From the NCBI GenBank assembly GCA_021155915.1, contig JAJNBE010000017.1:1-36921 (forward strand): a stretch of 36,921 nucleotides of DNA, in the 5' to 3' direction. Origin of the DNA: Solimicrobium sp. GTDB lineage: Bacteria; Pseudomonadota; Gammaproteobacteria; Burkholderiales; Burkholderiaceae_D. Made by a program: the position numbers and the translations under genes. This document shows, one piece after another, positions 8,387 through 17,698 of this stretch (position 1 is the stretch's first letter; each line of letters opens with the position of its first letter). The notes beneath the pieces were generated by a model. That model searched no databases. It was given only the letters and a program-made list of their open reading frames with translations, and was not told where the DNA came from.

Positions 8387-10363
8387 ATGATTACAGAAGT
8401 TGATTTTTTTGACGGAAATTTTCATAAGATAATTGATCTGGTAAGCGCCAATATCTATTGGAAAGATACTGATGGACGTTATCTCGGTTGTAACCAACAT
8501 GTACTAGACCAGTTCGGGCTAAAAAGTTCGGAAGAAATTATTGGGAAGAATGATTACGAAGTTTCGCTATTTGCTGAAAAGGAGCTTGTTCGATTCGTTG
8601 AGAATGATCAATTTGCGCATAAATATGGATTTTTTGAAGGGGAAGAACATGTAACGATCAATGGAAAGACAGTAACGTATTTGACTAAGAAAAAAAGTTT
8701 TTACAGTAACACAGGGGAAATTGTTGGGATCATGACGACTTCCTTAGATATTACTAATCAAAAAAAATTAATTGATCTGGAAAGAAAAAAAGCAGAAGAG
8801 CAGGTAAAGGCTAAGCAGATTATTGATGTCGTAAATGCAAGTATCTATTGGAAAGATAAAGAAGGAAGATATCTAGGATGTAATAAATATGTGTTGGATA
8901 TGGCCGGGGTAAGCGATATTTCTGAAATTGTTGGCAAAACAGATAGTGAGCTGGTATGGAACGCAATATCTCCTAAGTTAATGGAGGTTGATAACTATGT
9001 CATTTGTAATGGCCCCTATGTGGGAGAGGAGCTAATGACTATAGCAGACGGATCGGAGCTTATTATGCTCACGGTCAAAAATAAGCTAGTTGATAGCGAA
9101 TGCAATGTCATTGGCGTTGTCGGCACATCCCTTGACATCACCGCTCAAAAAGAAGCAGAACGCCTTCAATTAGAGGCTCAAAAATTTGCGCTGCAAGAAA
9201 AAGAAAAATTTATCCAACTTGCACATAAAGTCGCACATGACATCAGCTCGCCATTAACCGCATTAACTATGATGATGCACACGTGGGATGAACTGCCGGA
9301 AAGTAAACGTTCCTTAATAAAAAGAGCGACCGAAAGCATTTTAGACATTGCGAATAATTTGTTGAGCACTTATCGAAATGAAGAACAACGAGCAATGTCT
9401 GATATAGAACAACGTCAGCCATTGTTAGTTTCCGATCTGATCATTCAATTGATGAGTGAGAAAAAAGTGCAATATATTAACCACTCAATCAATTTTGAAA
9501 CAGCTATCGCCAATGACGCATGGTTTGCTTTTTCTGAAATGCAGACCAGTCAATTCAGACGTTCTTTGTCGAATCTAATAAATAATGCGGTAGATGCTTT
9601 AGACAACAAAAAAAATGGTCTCATTACCGTTAGATTAGCGGCCAATGTGGATGCCGTTGTAGTGAAAGTCGAAGACAACGGCAAAGGTTTGAGTTTTGAT
9701 ATGATAGAAAAAATGAAAAGCCGCTTTTGTTTTACAGCGGGCAAAGAAAATGGCCATGGGTTGGGATTACAGCAGGTATGGGATACCCTGGAGTTCAACC
9801 AGGGCATCATGGAAATCCAGTCGACGTTAGGCAAAGGCACCTCGATCCAGCTCACCTTTCCCCGAACTGCCGCGTCAAAATGGATTACGCAAGATTTCAA
9901 TCTCAATCTCGACAGTATCATCGTTATTTTGGATGACGATGAATCCATCCACACTGCCTGGAACCTGCGGTTTGGTCCTTTTCTTGCGCTTTATCCCATT
10001 TTACGGCTCCATCATTTCACTCAAGGACAAGAAGTACTGAATTTTTTTGCTAGGTTAAGCCCAGCAGAAAAAGAACAGGTCGTATTTTTAAGCGACTATG
10101 AATTATTACATCAGGAAAAAAATGGTTTGCAAATAGTTGAAGCCAGCGCAATAAAAAATGCAACCCTGGTCACCAGTTATTATTCCAACCCCAAAGTAAG
10201 GGAAGCGCTTGAACGATTAAGAATTCAGGTATTGCCTAAGCAAATGGCTGCTATTGTTCCGATTTACATTAAGGAAGAAGGTGAGAAAGTTGTTAAAAAT
10301 GCTTGTTCCGATCTCTCTAAACCTAATTGGTTATCTAAACTATGGAAAAACCTACTTCAGTAA
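8387..10363 (+). CDS. Soluble hybrid histidine kinase: 2 PAS, HisKA, HATPase, 1 receiver (paralogue of upstream kinase)
   Basis: A 658-aa cytosolic sensor kinase, clearly a paralogue of the preceding gene: NFHKIIDLVSANIYWKD here matches NFYKLIDLVSAHVYWKD there. PAS domains lie at about 10-128 and 145-255 (YWKDKEGRYLGCN). His284 sits in VAHDISSPL. The ATPase boxes are NNAVDAL, DNGKGL and GHGLGL. A single receiver begins at VILDDDESIH (about 513), with Asp570 in FLSDYELL and Lys in VLPKQ. It lacks one PAS and the second receiver of its neighbour. I chose ATG 8387 over an in-frame ATG 66 nt upstream because the protein then aligns with the paralogue from its first residues and GAGAG lies just upstream; the upstream codons show no homology or ribosome binding site. 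No output domain or membrane segment is present. Confidence 0.9.
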   Translation: MITEVDFFDGNFHKIIDLVSANIYWKDTDGRYLGCNQHVLDQFGLKSSEEIIGKNDYEVSLFAEKELVRFVENDQFAHKYGFFEGEEHVTINGKTVTYLTKKKSFYSNTGEIVGIMTTSLDITNQKKLIDLERKKAEEQVKAKQIIDVVNASIYWKDKEGRYLGCNKYVLDMAGVSDISEIVGKTDSELVWNAISPKLMEVDNYVICNGPYVGEELMTIADGSELIMLTVKNKLVDSECNVIGVVGTSLDITAQKEAERLQLEAQKFALQEKEKFIQLAHKVAHDISSPLTALTMMMHTWDELPESKRSLIKRATESILDIANNLLSTYRNEEQRAMSDIEQRQPLLVSDLIIQLMSEKKVQYINHSINFETAIANDAWFAFSEMQTSQFRRSLSNLINNAVDALDNKKNGLITVRLAANVDAVVVKVEDNGKGLSFDMIEKMKSRFCFTAGKENGHGLGLQQVWDTLEFNQGIMEIQSTLGKGTSIQLTFPRTAASKWITQDFNLNLDSIIVILDDDESIHTAWNLRFGPFLALYPILRLHHFTQGQEVLNFFARLSPAEKEQVVFLSDYELLHQEKNGLQIVEASAIKNATLVTSYYSNPKVREALERLRIQVLPKQMAAIVPIYIKEEGEKVVKNACSDLSKPNWLSKLWKNLLQ

Positions 10364-10388
10364 TTTTGAGAATTAGTTTTTTTAAGAG

Positions 10389-10417
10389 TTTTTTTCATTG
10401 TGAGGTGGCAATATAAT
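10389..10417 (+). promoter_or_regulatory. Possible promoter for tsaD
   Basis: A perfect TATAAT (10412-10417) lies 41 nt upstream of the tsaD start. The -35 position is only T-rich with no good TTGACA match. It is plausible as an extended or weak promoter; position is the main support. Confidence 0.35.
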
Positions 10418-10458
10418 GGATGCGTTTTTCCTCTTGCTGTCATGTATTGGTAAAGTAA

Positions 10459-11478
10459 ATGATCGTTCTTGGTATTGAATCTTCCTGCGATGAAACTGGT
10501 TTGGCTTTGGTGGATACTGAAACCGGCTTGCTGTCGCATGCCCTCTATTCACAAATTGCGATGCACCAGGAATATGGGGGCGTTGTTCCGGAATTAGCTT
10601 CCCGTGATCATATTCGACGGGCGTTGCCTTTATTAGAGCAAGTTTTACGAGAAGCTCATTTAGATAAAAATGCTATTGATGCGATCGCATATACACAAGG
10701 CCCAGGCTTGGCTGGTGCGCTGTTGGTTGGCGCTTCCGTGGCATGTGGTTTGGGACTAGCGCTAGATCGTCCAATACTTGGTATACATCATTTAGAAGGC
10801 CATTTATTGTCGCCTTTACTGACATCAAATCCACCGCAATTTCCGTTTATTTCCCTGCTCGTATCGGGCGGACATACACAAATAATGCGGGTAGATAGAG
10901 TTGGTCAGTACACATTATTAGGTGAAACTTTAGATGATGCCGCTGGTGAAGCCTTTGATAAGTCGGCCAAACTATTGGGTTTGTCTTATCCTGGTGGCCC
11001 TGCTATTTCTCGTCTGGCTGAATTAGGCAACCCGGCCGTTTATACCTTGCCCCGACCGATGCTGCATTCTAAAGATTTCAATTTTAGTTTCTCGGGATTA
11101 AAAACAGCGGTGCTGACCGTGGTTAAAAATCATGTGGGCGAATTGACTGAGCAAGATCGTGCCAACATTGCCCGCGCGTTTATCGATGCGCTTGTAGATG
11201 TAGTTGTCGCAAAATGTTGCGCGGCAATGCGTCATACCGGATTAAAAAGATTGGTGATAGCCGGCGGTGTGGGAGCTAATACACAATTGCGAGCCGGACT
11301 AAATACAGCGGCAGCTAAAAAACGGTTTTCCGTGTATTACCCAGATCTAGAATTTTGCACCGACAATGGCGCGATGATTGCGTTTGCTGGGGCCTTGCGT
11401 TTAAAAGAAGATCCCGGGCAAGCGCGGAAAGATTATTCCTTCAACGTGCGTCCAAAGTGGGCATTGAATGGATTGTAA
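10459..11478 (+). CDS. tsaD: tRNA N6-threonylcarbamoyladenosine transferase TsaD
   Basis: Transfers the threonylcarbamoyl group from threonylcarbamoyl-AMP to adenosine 37 of ANN-decoding tRNAs; in bacteria it works with TsaB, TsaC and TsaE in the cytoplasm. The 339-aa protein starts with [14 protein letters not shown], the family N-terminus, and carries HHLEGH (residues 110-115) whose histidines bind the catalytic metal, SGGHTQ, the SYPGGP segment, FSFSGLKT and a C-terminal CTDNGAMIA motif. Length is normal for the family. The partner TsaE is encoded at 17699. No strong Shine-Dalgarno is seen before the ATG. Confidence 0.98.
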   Translation: MIVLGIESSCDETGLALVDTETGLLSHALYSQIAMHQEYGGVVPELASRDHIRRALPLLEQVLREAHLDKNAIDAIAYTQGPGLAGALLVGASVACGLGLALDRPILGIHHLEGHLLSPLLTSNPPQFPFISLLVSGGHTQIMRVDRVGQYTLLGETLDDAAGEAFDKSAKLLGLSYPGGPAISRLAELGNPAVYTLPRPMLHSKDFNFSFSGLKTAVLTVVKNHVGELTEQDRANIARAFIDALVDVVVAKCCAAMRHTGLKRLVIAGGVGANTQLRAGLNTAAAKKRFSVYYPDLEFCTDNGAMIAFAGALRLKEDPGQARKDYSFNVRPKWALNGL

Positions 11479-11555
11479 CGTAACGCAGCCTTCGTGCGCT
11501 CGTACCGCAAGTTACATCTTAACAAATGCTCACGCTCACTTTTACCAGATTTATT

Positions 11556-12185
11556 TTACGACCTATTTCTACAACTAAAACGCGTTTCCTTGCCGGAAAT
11601 CAATTGCTGAATATTATTTTTATGACGAAAAATGAGCAACGCACTCATAACGCAGGTTGCCCAAAAAAGAGCGCTGGCAGTACCGAAAATTAGTCCAGAA
11701 TAAAATGGCGCAAACAGCGCAGCTATTAGTGCCGCCAAAGATGAATAGCGAAAACAGAAAAATACGACTAACCAAGTGATCAACGTCCCTAGTCCCAGCC
11801 ACGGATCTAGTCCCAGCAGAACCCCCGCCGCCGTCGCGACTCCCTTCCCACCTGCAAATTTAAAAAAAACTGGCCACAAATGCCCTATAAATACCGCTAT
11901 TGCGGCCAGAGCAATCACCGGCTCTGGTAAGTGAAGTGCCATTGCTAACCAACTCGCCATCCAGCCTTTAAATCCATCACCCATTAAAGTTAATATTGCT
12001 GCGGGTTTATGGCCACTGCGTAACACATTAGTTGCTCCCGGATTTTGGGAGCCATAAGTGCGCGGGTCGGACAATCCCATTAGCTTACTAACGATAACCG
12101 CGAACGAAATAGAACCGATTAGATAAGAAAGGATCACCACACTAATTGAAACAAAAGCGAGGTTTGGTGTGAGACTAGTTAGCAT
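11556..12185 (-). CDS. plsY: Glycerol-3-phosphate acyltransferase PlsY
   Basis: Inner-membrane enzyme that acylates glycerol-3-phosphate from acyl-phosphate, the first step of phospholipid synthesis in the PlsX/PlsY pathway. The 209-aa product is strongly hydrophobic with several membrane helices. It contains the PlsY loops [28 protein letters not shown] (substrate binding), GDGFKGW, and [21 protein letters not shown]. Length is typical. It converges with tsaD across a 77-nt gap and lies downstream of xerD on the same strand, 107 nt apart. The C-terminal tail after the last helix is basic (RHKNN, SCRNRS). Confidence 0.97.
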   Translation of the reverse strand: MLTSLTPNLAFVSISVVILSYLIGSISFAVIVSKLMGLSDPRTYGSQNPGATNVLRSGHKPAAILTLMGDGFKGWMASWLAMALHLPEPVIALAAIAVFIGHLWPVFFKFAGGKGVATAAGVLLGLDPWLGLGTLITWLVVFFCFRYSSLAALIAALFAPFYSGLIFGTASALFWATCVMSALLIFRHKNNIQQLISGKETRFSCRNRS

Positions 12186-12292
12186 GAAATTGGAATTAAG
12201 TTAAACAGAATGGCATTCTAAGCTAAAGCAGGATAAGCTAATTAGAGTTTTTGCTAATCTCTGTTTTGGTCATACTTGGGCTTGTCCACAAG

Positions 12293-13195
12293 TCAGCCGC
12301 GTGGATGATGTTCTTTATGCAGTAGTTTTAATCGTTCTCTTGCAATATGCGTATATATTTGTGTGGTGGAGATATCTGAATGCCCAAGTAATAACTGCAC
12401 TACACGTAAATCAGCGCCATGGTTAATCAGATGTGTTGCAAACGCATGTCTTAAGGTATGCGGAGAAAGTGGTGAATTAATTTCAGCCTGCAAACTATAT
12501 TTTTTGATCAGTATCCAAAACATTTGCCGAGTCATTGCGCTACCACGTGCGGTAACAAATAAAGCATCATCGATTTGCCCCTTCATGATTACTGGGCGAG
12601 CTTCCTTTAGATAGCGACTAATCCATTGGCTGGCAATTTCACCAAAAGGAACTAAACGAGTCTTGTTGCCTTTTCCAGTGATGCGTAACACGTTGTCATT
12701 TAAACTAACTTCTTGCATGTGTAGTAAAACTAGTTCAGTAACACGTAAGCCGCTGGCATACATCAATTCCAACATACAACGGTCGCGTAAACCAAGTTCT
12801 GTAGTATGATCGGGCGCGGCCAATAATGCCTCGACCTGAGTCTCACTTAAGGACTGAATATTGCGCGAAGATGTTTTTGCAGAGGGAATTTTTAACGTCG
12901 GGTCTGCAATAATTTTATGTTGATGCAAGGCCTGTTGATAGAAACGCCTAAATACAGCCAGACGGCGATTAGCACTGGTTGCCTTACGGTTTAAAGAGGC
13001 TGAGTATTCATTAATGTCGGTTGCTGTTGCCAGAAGTAGGGAGTTATGTCCATTCAAGGCCCGCCATTGGGCAAATAAAGTCATATCACGTCGGTAAGCT
13101 TCAAGCGTGTTCTTAGACAAGCCATCTTCCAACCAAAGCGTATCGCAAAATTCATCAATTTCATTTTGCATTAACGAGCTGATTAACATATCCAT
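12293..13195 (-). CDS. xerD: Site-specific tyrosine recombinase XerD
   Basis: One of the two recombinases that resolve chromosome dimers at dif with XerC and FtsK. The 300-aa protein has an N-terminal SAM-like core-binding domain (IDEFCDTLWLEDGLSKNTL...YRRDM) and a C-terminal catalytic domain with the conserved set: Arg in ASGLRVTEL, Lys in TGKGNKTR, His-x-x-Arg in SPHTLRHAFATH, His in LLGHSDISTTQIYTH and the nucleophilic Tyr in that segment. ATG 13195 is chosen over a TTG two codons earlier; an ATG at residue 10 is also possible, and no good ribosome binding site decides it. xerD is preferred over xerC because of IDEFCDTLWLEDGLS and the neighbourhood (plsY/tsaD), as I recall it from Burkholderiales. 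Confidence 0.92.
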   Translation of the reverse strand: MDMLISSLMQNEIDEFCDTLWLEDGLSKNTLEAYRRDMTLFAQWRALNGHNSLLLATATDINEYSASLNRKATSANRRLAVFRRFYQQALHQHKIIADPTLKIPSAKTSSRNIQSLSETQVEALLAAPDHTTELGLRDRCMLELMYASGLRVTELVLLHMQEVSLNDNVLRITGKGNKTRLVPFGEIASQWISRYLKEARPVIMKGQIDDALFVTARGSAMTRQMFWILIKKYSLQAEINSPLSPHTLRHAFATHLINHGADLRVVQLLLGHSDISTTQIYTHIARERLKLLHKEHHPRG

Positions 13196-13692
13196 TATCA
13201 AAGAAAGAAAATCGTTTAGGAGAGTGCAGCATCCTTCCTTGCAAAATAATGCTACTAGATTGCTTGACTAAATTACATGACTAATCTGAATCAAAATTGT
13301 CGTTTTAACGTAACTCTTTCCTGCAGTTATTGCTAATCTCATAAACACCAAGGCATAATACTGGATACGTCAATTTTGTTGGCTTCCAGTAATCTTCTTA
13401 ACAGTAATTAGTAACAATTACTCTCATCCTAAGTCGATAATGTCGATTCCACAATTGGTAGCTTCAGATTTGACAGTAAGATCTGACAGTATATATGTTA
13501 AGTTTCTTGTCTTTAAACAATTCTCCTCTATTTACGGAAAGCACTGGCGAACTAATTGTTATCCTTACTCTGGCTGCCTGATTAGATTATCTTTATACAA
13601 CAAATTCGGGTTGATAAGGGTGTGGGCTTCTGGTAGGCAACCGGCGAACTAAAGTTAGCCAGCGAACACTCAATATTTTAGATTGAGGAAAA
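13196..13692. other. Long divergent intergenic region between xerD and the sensor kinase
   Basis: About 500 nt without a convincing gene; a 70-codon frame at 13440-13652 has no ribosome binding site or recognisable sequence. A possible rightward promoter, TTGCTA (13330-13335), 18 nt, CATAAT (13354-13359), would give a leader of almost 500 nt for the kinase. The right part runs into the palindromic repeat at 13693. Confidence 0.35.
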
Positions 13693-13830
13693 GAGACCTC
13701 GGCACAAACTGTAGCAAGCCGAAGACACGGCGTATAGGCACAGCAATCGGAATGTACTCGAGTACAAAAGAGTTGCGAGCACCGCGCCACGCCGTATTTA
13801 GCTTGCTCGCTACGGTAGTACGGAGGTCTC
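13693..13830 (+). mobile_element. MITE-like palindromic repeat, copy A
   Basis: A 138-bp element starting GAGACCTC and ending GAGGTCTC. The inverted repeat extends inward imperfectly for about 28 nt on each side (CTGTAGC...AAGC against GCTTGC...GCTACGG). A 12-bp palindrome, GTACTCGAGTAC, sits near the middle (13754-13765). It is flanked by GAAAA on both sides (13688-13692 and 13831-13835), a likely 5-bp target duplication. It shows clear sequence homology with copies at 30796 (opposite strand) and 33307. No coding capacity. The right end lies 6 nt before the ribosome binding site of the following kinase. Confidence 0.8.
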
Positions 13831-13848
13831 GAAAATAGGATAATCATT

Positions 13849-15849
13849 TTGGACTTACCCGCATCCAATTCTCGTCCTCCCTTTTTTAAGCAAAATTGGG
13901 TTTTCCCATTTTTGCTGGCCCTTCTTCTATTGCCCGTCTTAATCTTACTTCCATGGCAGTCACAAAAAATTGAATTTCAAGACCACGAACAACAGTTAAT
14001 TGCAGATACGTTATGGGTGGAGCAAGGAATTCGATTCCAGCTAATCAGAAATGAAGAAAATCTAGTTTCCTTAGGCGACACCATTGTCGCGAAAAGCGCA
14101 CCCGCCGAAAAGTTAAAGGAGCGGATTTTTGAGTTGAGCCAGGATCATTCAGAGCTGCATCAGCTAATCTGGGTAGACGCAAGCAATCAGGTACTTTTTA
14201 GCAAGCACCCGCTTACCACATCAGACTTATCGTCCTACTTAACAAAAACGGCAGAAAATGCGCGGTCCAGTAGAGATCCCAGATATTCCCAACCTTATGA
14301 GCAAGAAGGCGAAAAACAAGTTTATCTGATGGATTACTATTTGCCTTTGTTCCGTAACTACGAATATATAGGAAGTCTTGTTGCTAGTTATAAAATATCT
14401 ACTATTTTGGACCAAATGGTGCCTTGGTGGTTTGCTAAAGATAATGAAACAAGTTTGACAAATTTCAGTGGCGTTACGCTCGCTCAACGAGCGGACGGCG
14501 GTTATGGCCATAACATTTATACCCATGCACAGAATCTGGATTTACCCGGAGTCCATTTGGTATTAAAAACAAATAGTTTCAAAGATGCCCCCCAGTTGTT
14601 ATCGAATTATCTGGTAGCAGCGGTAGTAGCACTGACTCTGGGTTTGTTGTGGTGTGTATGGGCGCTATGGCACGATATTTTGCGTCGGCAGGCAGCGGAA
14701 ACAGCGTTACGAAAACAGATCGCATTTCGTAGCGCTATGGAAAAATCACTGGTAACTGGATTGCGGGTCAGGAGTTTAGACGGCTGCCTGGTTTATGTAA
14801 ACCCTGCTTTTTGCGAAATGGTTGGCTATACCGTCGAGCAACTGATCGGACAAAAAATACCTTTGCCATTTTGGACGGAGGAGATAGTCGAAAGTTTTCA
14901 GCAGCGTACACTCATCGCTGGAAAAAATAGTACTTTAAATGGATTGGAGTCAATGTATATACACTCCAGCGGCAGACGAATCCCGGTACTCATTTATGAA
15001 TCACCGTTAGTGGACGAAGACGGGATTCAAACGGGTTGGATGGCGTCCATCCTCGATATTAGTGAACAAAAAAAGGCCGAACAAATATTACGCCAGCACG
15101 AAGAAAAATTGCAAAGTAGCGCGCGGCTTTCTACAATGGGAGAGCTAGCATCAGTAATGGCGCATGAGTTGAATCAACCGCTGGCAGCCATTTCCAGCTA
15201 TGCGACGGGAGCTTTAAATATGATGAAGTCGGGCAATCTTGATCAGGAAATGTTACAGCCTGCGCTAGTCCAAATGCAGAATCAGGCGCAGCGTGCCGGC
15301 CAGATCATACGTAGCGTGCACGACTTTGTAGCCAAACGAGAACCTAACAGGACAAAACAGCAATTTAAAGATATATTCAAGAGTATTTTGCCACTGATCG
15401 AATTACAAGCGAAATCGTATTTAGTTAGCTTGCAGCTTAATATTGAAGATTCTTTGCCGGCGATATTTGTTGATTCAACTTCTTTTGAGCAAGTTATTCT
15501 TAATTTAACGCGAAATGCGTTGCAATCTATGCAGGAATTAACGCTCCAGCAACGCATATTGCAAATTGATGCAAAGAACTGTGGTAGCTATGTACAGATT
15601 GATGTGATTGACCATGGTACAGGCCTTTCGCAAGAGGTAATTGAGCGATTGTTTTCACCGTTCTTTTCGACTAAAGCCGAAGGAATGGGGATGGGGTTAA
15701 ATATTTGCCGCACTATTATCGAGTTCCATGGGGGACAATTAGCGTATCGGGCAAATCCCGTTGGTGGCACAATTTTTAGTTTTACCCTACCAGTGGTTGA
15801 GAATGAAGCAGACTTGAAACCGACTTCATTCAATGCGGATTTTAAATAA
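13849..15849 (+). CDS. Membrane sensor histidine kinase, FixL/DctB-like with PAS domain
   Basis: A 666-aa sensor. Transmembrane helix 1 at about 17-36 (WVFPFLLALLLLPVLILLPW) and helix 2 at about 255-275 flank a periplasmic region of roughly 210 residues. Then come a PAS domain (about 290-410), a short coiled linker, the phospho-acceptor His439 in MAHELNQPLAAIS, N-box LTRNALQSM (about 555), DHGTGL (about 588) and MGMGL (about 614). The HELNQPL H-box is typical of the FixL/DctB subgroup. The start is a TTG at 13849, supported by AGGA at 13837-13840; no in-frame ATG fits. Its response regulator begins 12 nt after the stop, so the pair is an operon. The periplasmic domain does not show a signal I can name. 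The leader has been invaded by repeat copy A. Confidence 0.92.
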   Translation: MDLPASNSRPPFFKQNWVFPFLLALLLLPVLILLPWQSQKIEFQDHEQQLIADTLWVEQGIRFQLIRNEENLVSLGDTIVAKSAPAEKLKERIFELSQDHSELHQLIWVDASNQVLFSKHPLTTSDLSSYLTKTAENARSSRDPRYSQPYEQEGEKQVYLMDYYLPLFRNYEYIGSLVASYKISTILDQMVPWWFAKDNETSLTNFSGVTLAQRADGGYGHNIYTHAQNLDLPGVHLVLKTNSFKDAPQLLSNYLVAAVVALTLGLLWCVWALWHDILRRQAAETALRKQIAFRSAMEKSLVTGLRVRSLDGCLVYVNPAFCEMVGYTVEQLIGQKIPLPFWTEEIVESFQQRTLIAGKNSTLNGLESMYIHSSGRRIPVLIYESPLVDEDGIQTGWMASILDISEQKKAEQILRQHEEKLQSSARLSTMGELASVMAHELNQPLAAISSYATGALNMMKSGNLDQEMLQPALVQMQNQAQRAGQIIRSVHDFVAKREPNRTKQQFKDIFKSILPLIELQAKSYLVSLQLNIEDSLPAIFVDSTSFEQVILNLTRNALQSMQELTLQQRILQIDAKNCGSYVQIDVIDHGTGLSQEVIERLFSPFFSTKAEGMGMGLNICRTIIEFHGGQLAYRANPVGGTIFSFTLPVVENEADLKPTSFNADFK

Positions 15850-15861
15850 AGAAAGCAATTT

Positions 15862-16494
15862 ATGTTGCATATTGTTGATGATGATGATGATTTGCGTGAT
15901 GCCTTAGTGTGGATGGCCAAATCGCGCAAAATGCCCTGCATTGCTTATAGTAGCGGTGAGCAATTTCTAGCTACTTTACTTGGCCAAGAGAGTGATCCTG
16001 GAGAAGATCTAGTGCAAACATCCCGATTTAATTTTGATTCAAAAGGTGACTGTGTTTTGCTAGACGTACGTATGGCAGAAATGAGTGGTATTGCTACGTT
16101 TAACAACATTGCTGAGAAACAACTGAATAAGCGCTTGCCGGTGATTTTTATAACTGGTCATGGCGATGTTCCGATGGCTGTAGATGCGTTAAAACTTGGC
16201 GCGTTTGATTTTTTTGAAAAGCCGTTTAATGATAATGCACTGTTCGATCGAATTCAGGAGGCATTAGAATCATCGCGCCAGGCCGGGAAGTTATCGGTGG
16301 TATTTAACCGATTAGAAAATCTGACTATTCGTGAGCGTGAAGTTCTTGACCTAATTTTGTTAGGAAAAATGAACAAAGTGATTGCTGACGATTTAGGTAT
16401 TAGCATGCGTACCGTTGAAGTGCATCGGGCAAATATTTTTTTGAAGATGGAAGTAAAAACAGCGGTGGAATTGGCAGGGTTACTTAAAGAGTAA
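15862..16494 (+). CDS. LuxR-type (FixJ/NarL family) response regulator
   Basis: A 210-aa DNA-binding regulator: receiver domain (about 1-130) followed by a LuxR-type helix-turn-helix (about 145-208; LTIREREVLDLILLGKMNK, MRTVEVHRANIFLKM). Acid pocket DDDDD near the N-terminus, phospho-acceptor Asp68 in LLDVRM, switch Thr in FITGHGD and Lys in FEKPF. Asp68 is later than the usual position near 54 because of an extra segment of roughly 14 residues (around GQESDPGEDLVQ) between helix 1 and strand 3. It is the expected partner of the upstream kinase. Ribosome binding site is weak (AAAGAAAG). Confidence 0.94.
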   Translation: MLHIVDDDDDLRDALVWMAKSRKMPCIAYSSGEQFLATLLGQESDPGEDLVQTSRFNFDSKGDCVLLDVRMAEMSGIATFNNIAEKQLNKRLPVIFITGHGDVPMAVDALKLGAFDFFEKPFNDNALFDRIQEALESSRQAGKLSVVFNRLENLTIREREVLDLILLGKMNKVIADDLGISMRTVEVHRANIFLKMEVKTAVELAGLLKE

Positions 16495-16544
16495 GGTAGG
16501 TGTAGCCTGGCCAATCGCTCACGTCGCAACTACTACAGTTTTTA

Positions 16545-17660
16545 TTATTCCAACGCCCAAAGTATATGCTCACGTACCAGCTCAGATACGTGGGCTAATT
16601 TCTTTTCTAATACGCAGTCAATTTCACTGGTATTTATCTTTTGCGAAACGAGTTGGCGTCTCGCGTTACCTAATCCAACCGCCAGATTTCGCAACCATCG
16701 ATCGTAACCTATCCGCCTTATTGCACTACCTTCAAGCTTACGCATGAATTCCTCCTCACTCCAGTCGAATAATCCTATCAAACTGGAATTATCCAATCCA
16801 TTTCTCACTTCGAAATCAACTAGTTCACTTGCTTGTGCGAATTTATTCCAAGGACAATAAAGTTGACAGTCATCACAACCATATACCCGGTTGCCGATAA
16901 GTGGCCGGAATTCAATAGGTATACTTCCCTTAAGTTCGATAGTCAGATAAGAAATACAACGCCGGGCATCTAATTGATAAGGAGCTAAAATTGCTTGTGT
17001 TGGACAACAGGTAAGACAGGCAGTACAGGTACCGCAGTGAGACAGAGCGGTTTCTTGAGATGGAGTATCAATTGGAAGTGGTAAATCAGTAATAATTTCG
17101 CCAATAAAAAAGGTAGATCCAGCGTGACGGTTTAATAACAAAGTATGTTTGCCTCGCCACCCTAAACCGGCTTTTTCAGCTAAGGCAACTTCCATTATGG
17201 GTGCAGAATCAGTAAAGACGCGATGATTAAATTTGCCCAAACACCTAATTTCGGTTTCAATTCGAGTGGCCAGTTCTTGTAACCGACTACGTAGTACTTT
17301 GTGGTAATCACGTCCTCGTGCATAAATAGATATAATCGCCTGGTCGGATTTTTTGGTACGCTGCTTTTCTTTGTCTCGCCAATTTTGCGTACTATTCTCT
17401 GAGTTAGATAAGGACAAGTAATCCATGCGCACCATAATAGCGCGTAGGGCTCCCGGTACTAGTTCCCTGGGCCGGACGCGTTTAAGTCCATGTTTCGACA
17501 TGTAGTTCATTTCGCCGTGATGACCACCGGCCAACCATGCTGCAAAACCGGCTTCCTGATGGGATAGTTCCAGATCGGTGATACGTACATCGGAAAAGCC
17601 TAATTCTTTCCCCCAAGCTTTAATGCTCAGTGCAAGAATGGGCAAGTTGTCGTTTATCAT
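16545..17660 (-). CDS. queG: Epoxyqueuosine reductase QueG
   Basis: Cobalamin- and iron-sulfur-dependent enzyme for the last step of queuosine synthesis at the wobble position of GUN-anticodon tRNAs. The 371-aa product has the N-terminal catalytic region (RVFTDSAPIMEVALAEKAGLG, WRGKHTLLL) and two 4Fe-4S clusters: CGTCTACLTCCP (about 207-218) and CDDCQLYCPW (about 261-270) together with the RRCISYLTIE segment. The C-terminal HEAT-like part ends in HVSELVREHILWALE. ATG 17660 is preferred over a TTG 21 nt upstream because GATGAG precedes it. It is divergent from tsaE with only 38 nt between starts, so the two promoters must overlap or lie inside the genes. Confidence 0.96.
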   Translation of the reverse strand: MINDNLPILALSIKAWGKELGFSDVRITDLELSHQEAGFAAWLAGGHHGEMNYMSKHGLKRVRPRELVPGALRAIMVRMDYLSLSNSENSTQNWRDKEKQRTKKSDQAIISIYARGRDYHKVLRSRLQELATRIETEIRCLGKFNHRVFTDSAPIMEVALAEKAGLGWRGKHTLLLNRHAGSTFFIGEIITDLPLPIDTPSQETALSHCGTCTACLTCCPTQAILAPYQLDARRCISYLTIELKGSIPIEFRPLIGNRVYGCDDCQLYCPWNKFAQASELVDFEVRNGLDNSSLIGLFDWSEEEFMRKLEGSAIRRIGYDRWLRNLAVGLGNARRQLVSQKINTSEIDCVLEKKLAHVSELVREHILWALE

Positions 17661-17698
17661 ACTAAACTCATCAATATTCAATAACTGTATTTTACGAG

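Noticed and set aside
9550..9954. 134-codon open frame antisense to the second hybrid kinase
   Set aside because: It lies entirely within a well-supported kinase gene, has no family similarity and no sign of its own expression signals; many such antisense frames occur throughout the coding regions.
13440..13652. 70-codon open frame in the xerD-kinase gap
   Set aside because: No ribosome binding site, no recognisable protein sequence, and it runs toward the palindromic repeat; likely random.
13593..13868. Antisense open frame through repeat copy A
   Set aside because: It arises from translation of the palindromic repeat, which has no coding potential in the other two copies.
16495..16544. 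Loose TGTAG...CTACA inverted repeat between the response regulator and queG
   Set aside because: Five-base arms with a long spacer and no T-run on the exact flank; too weak for a terminator or a copy of the repeat family.
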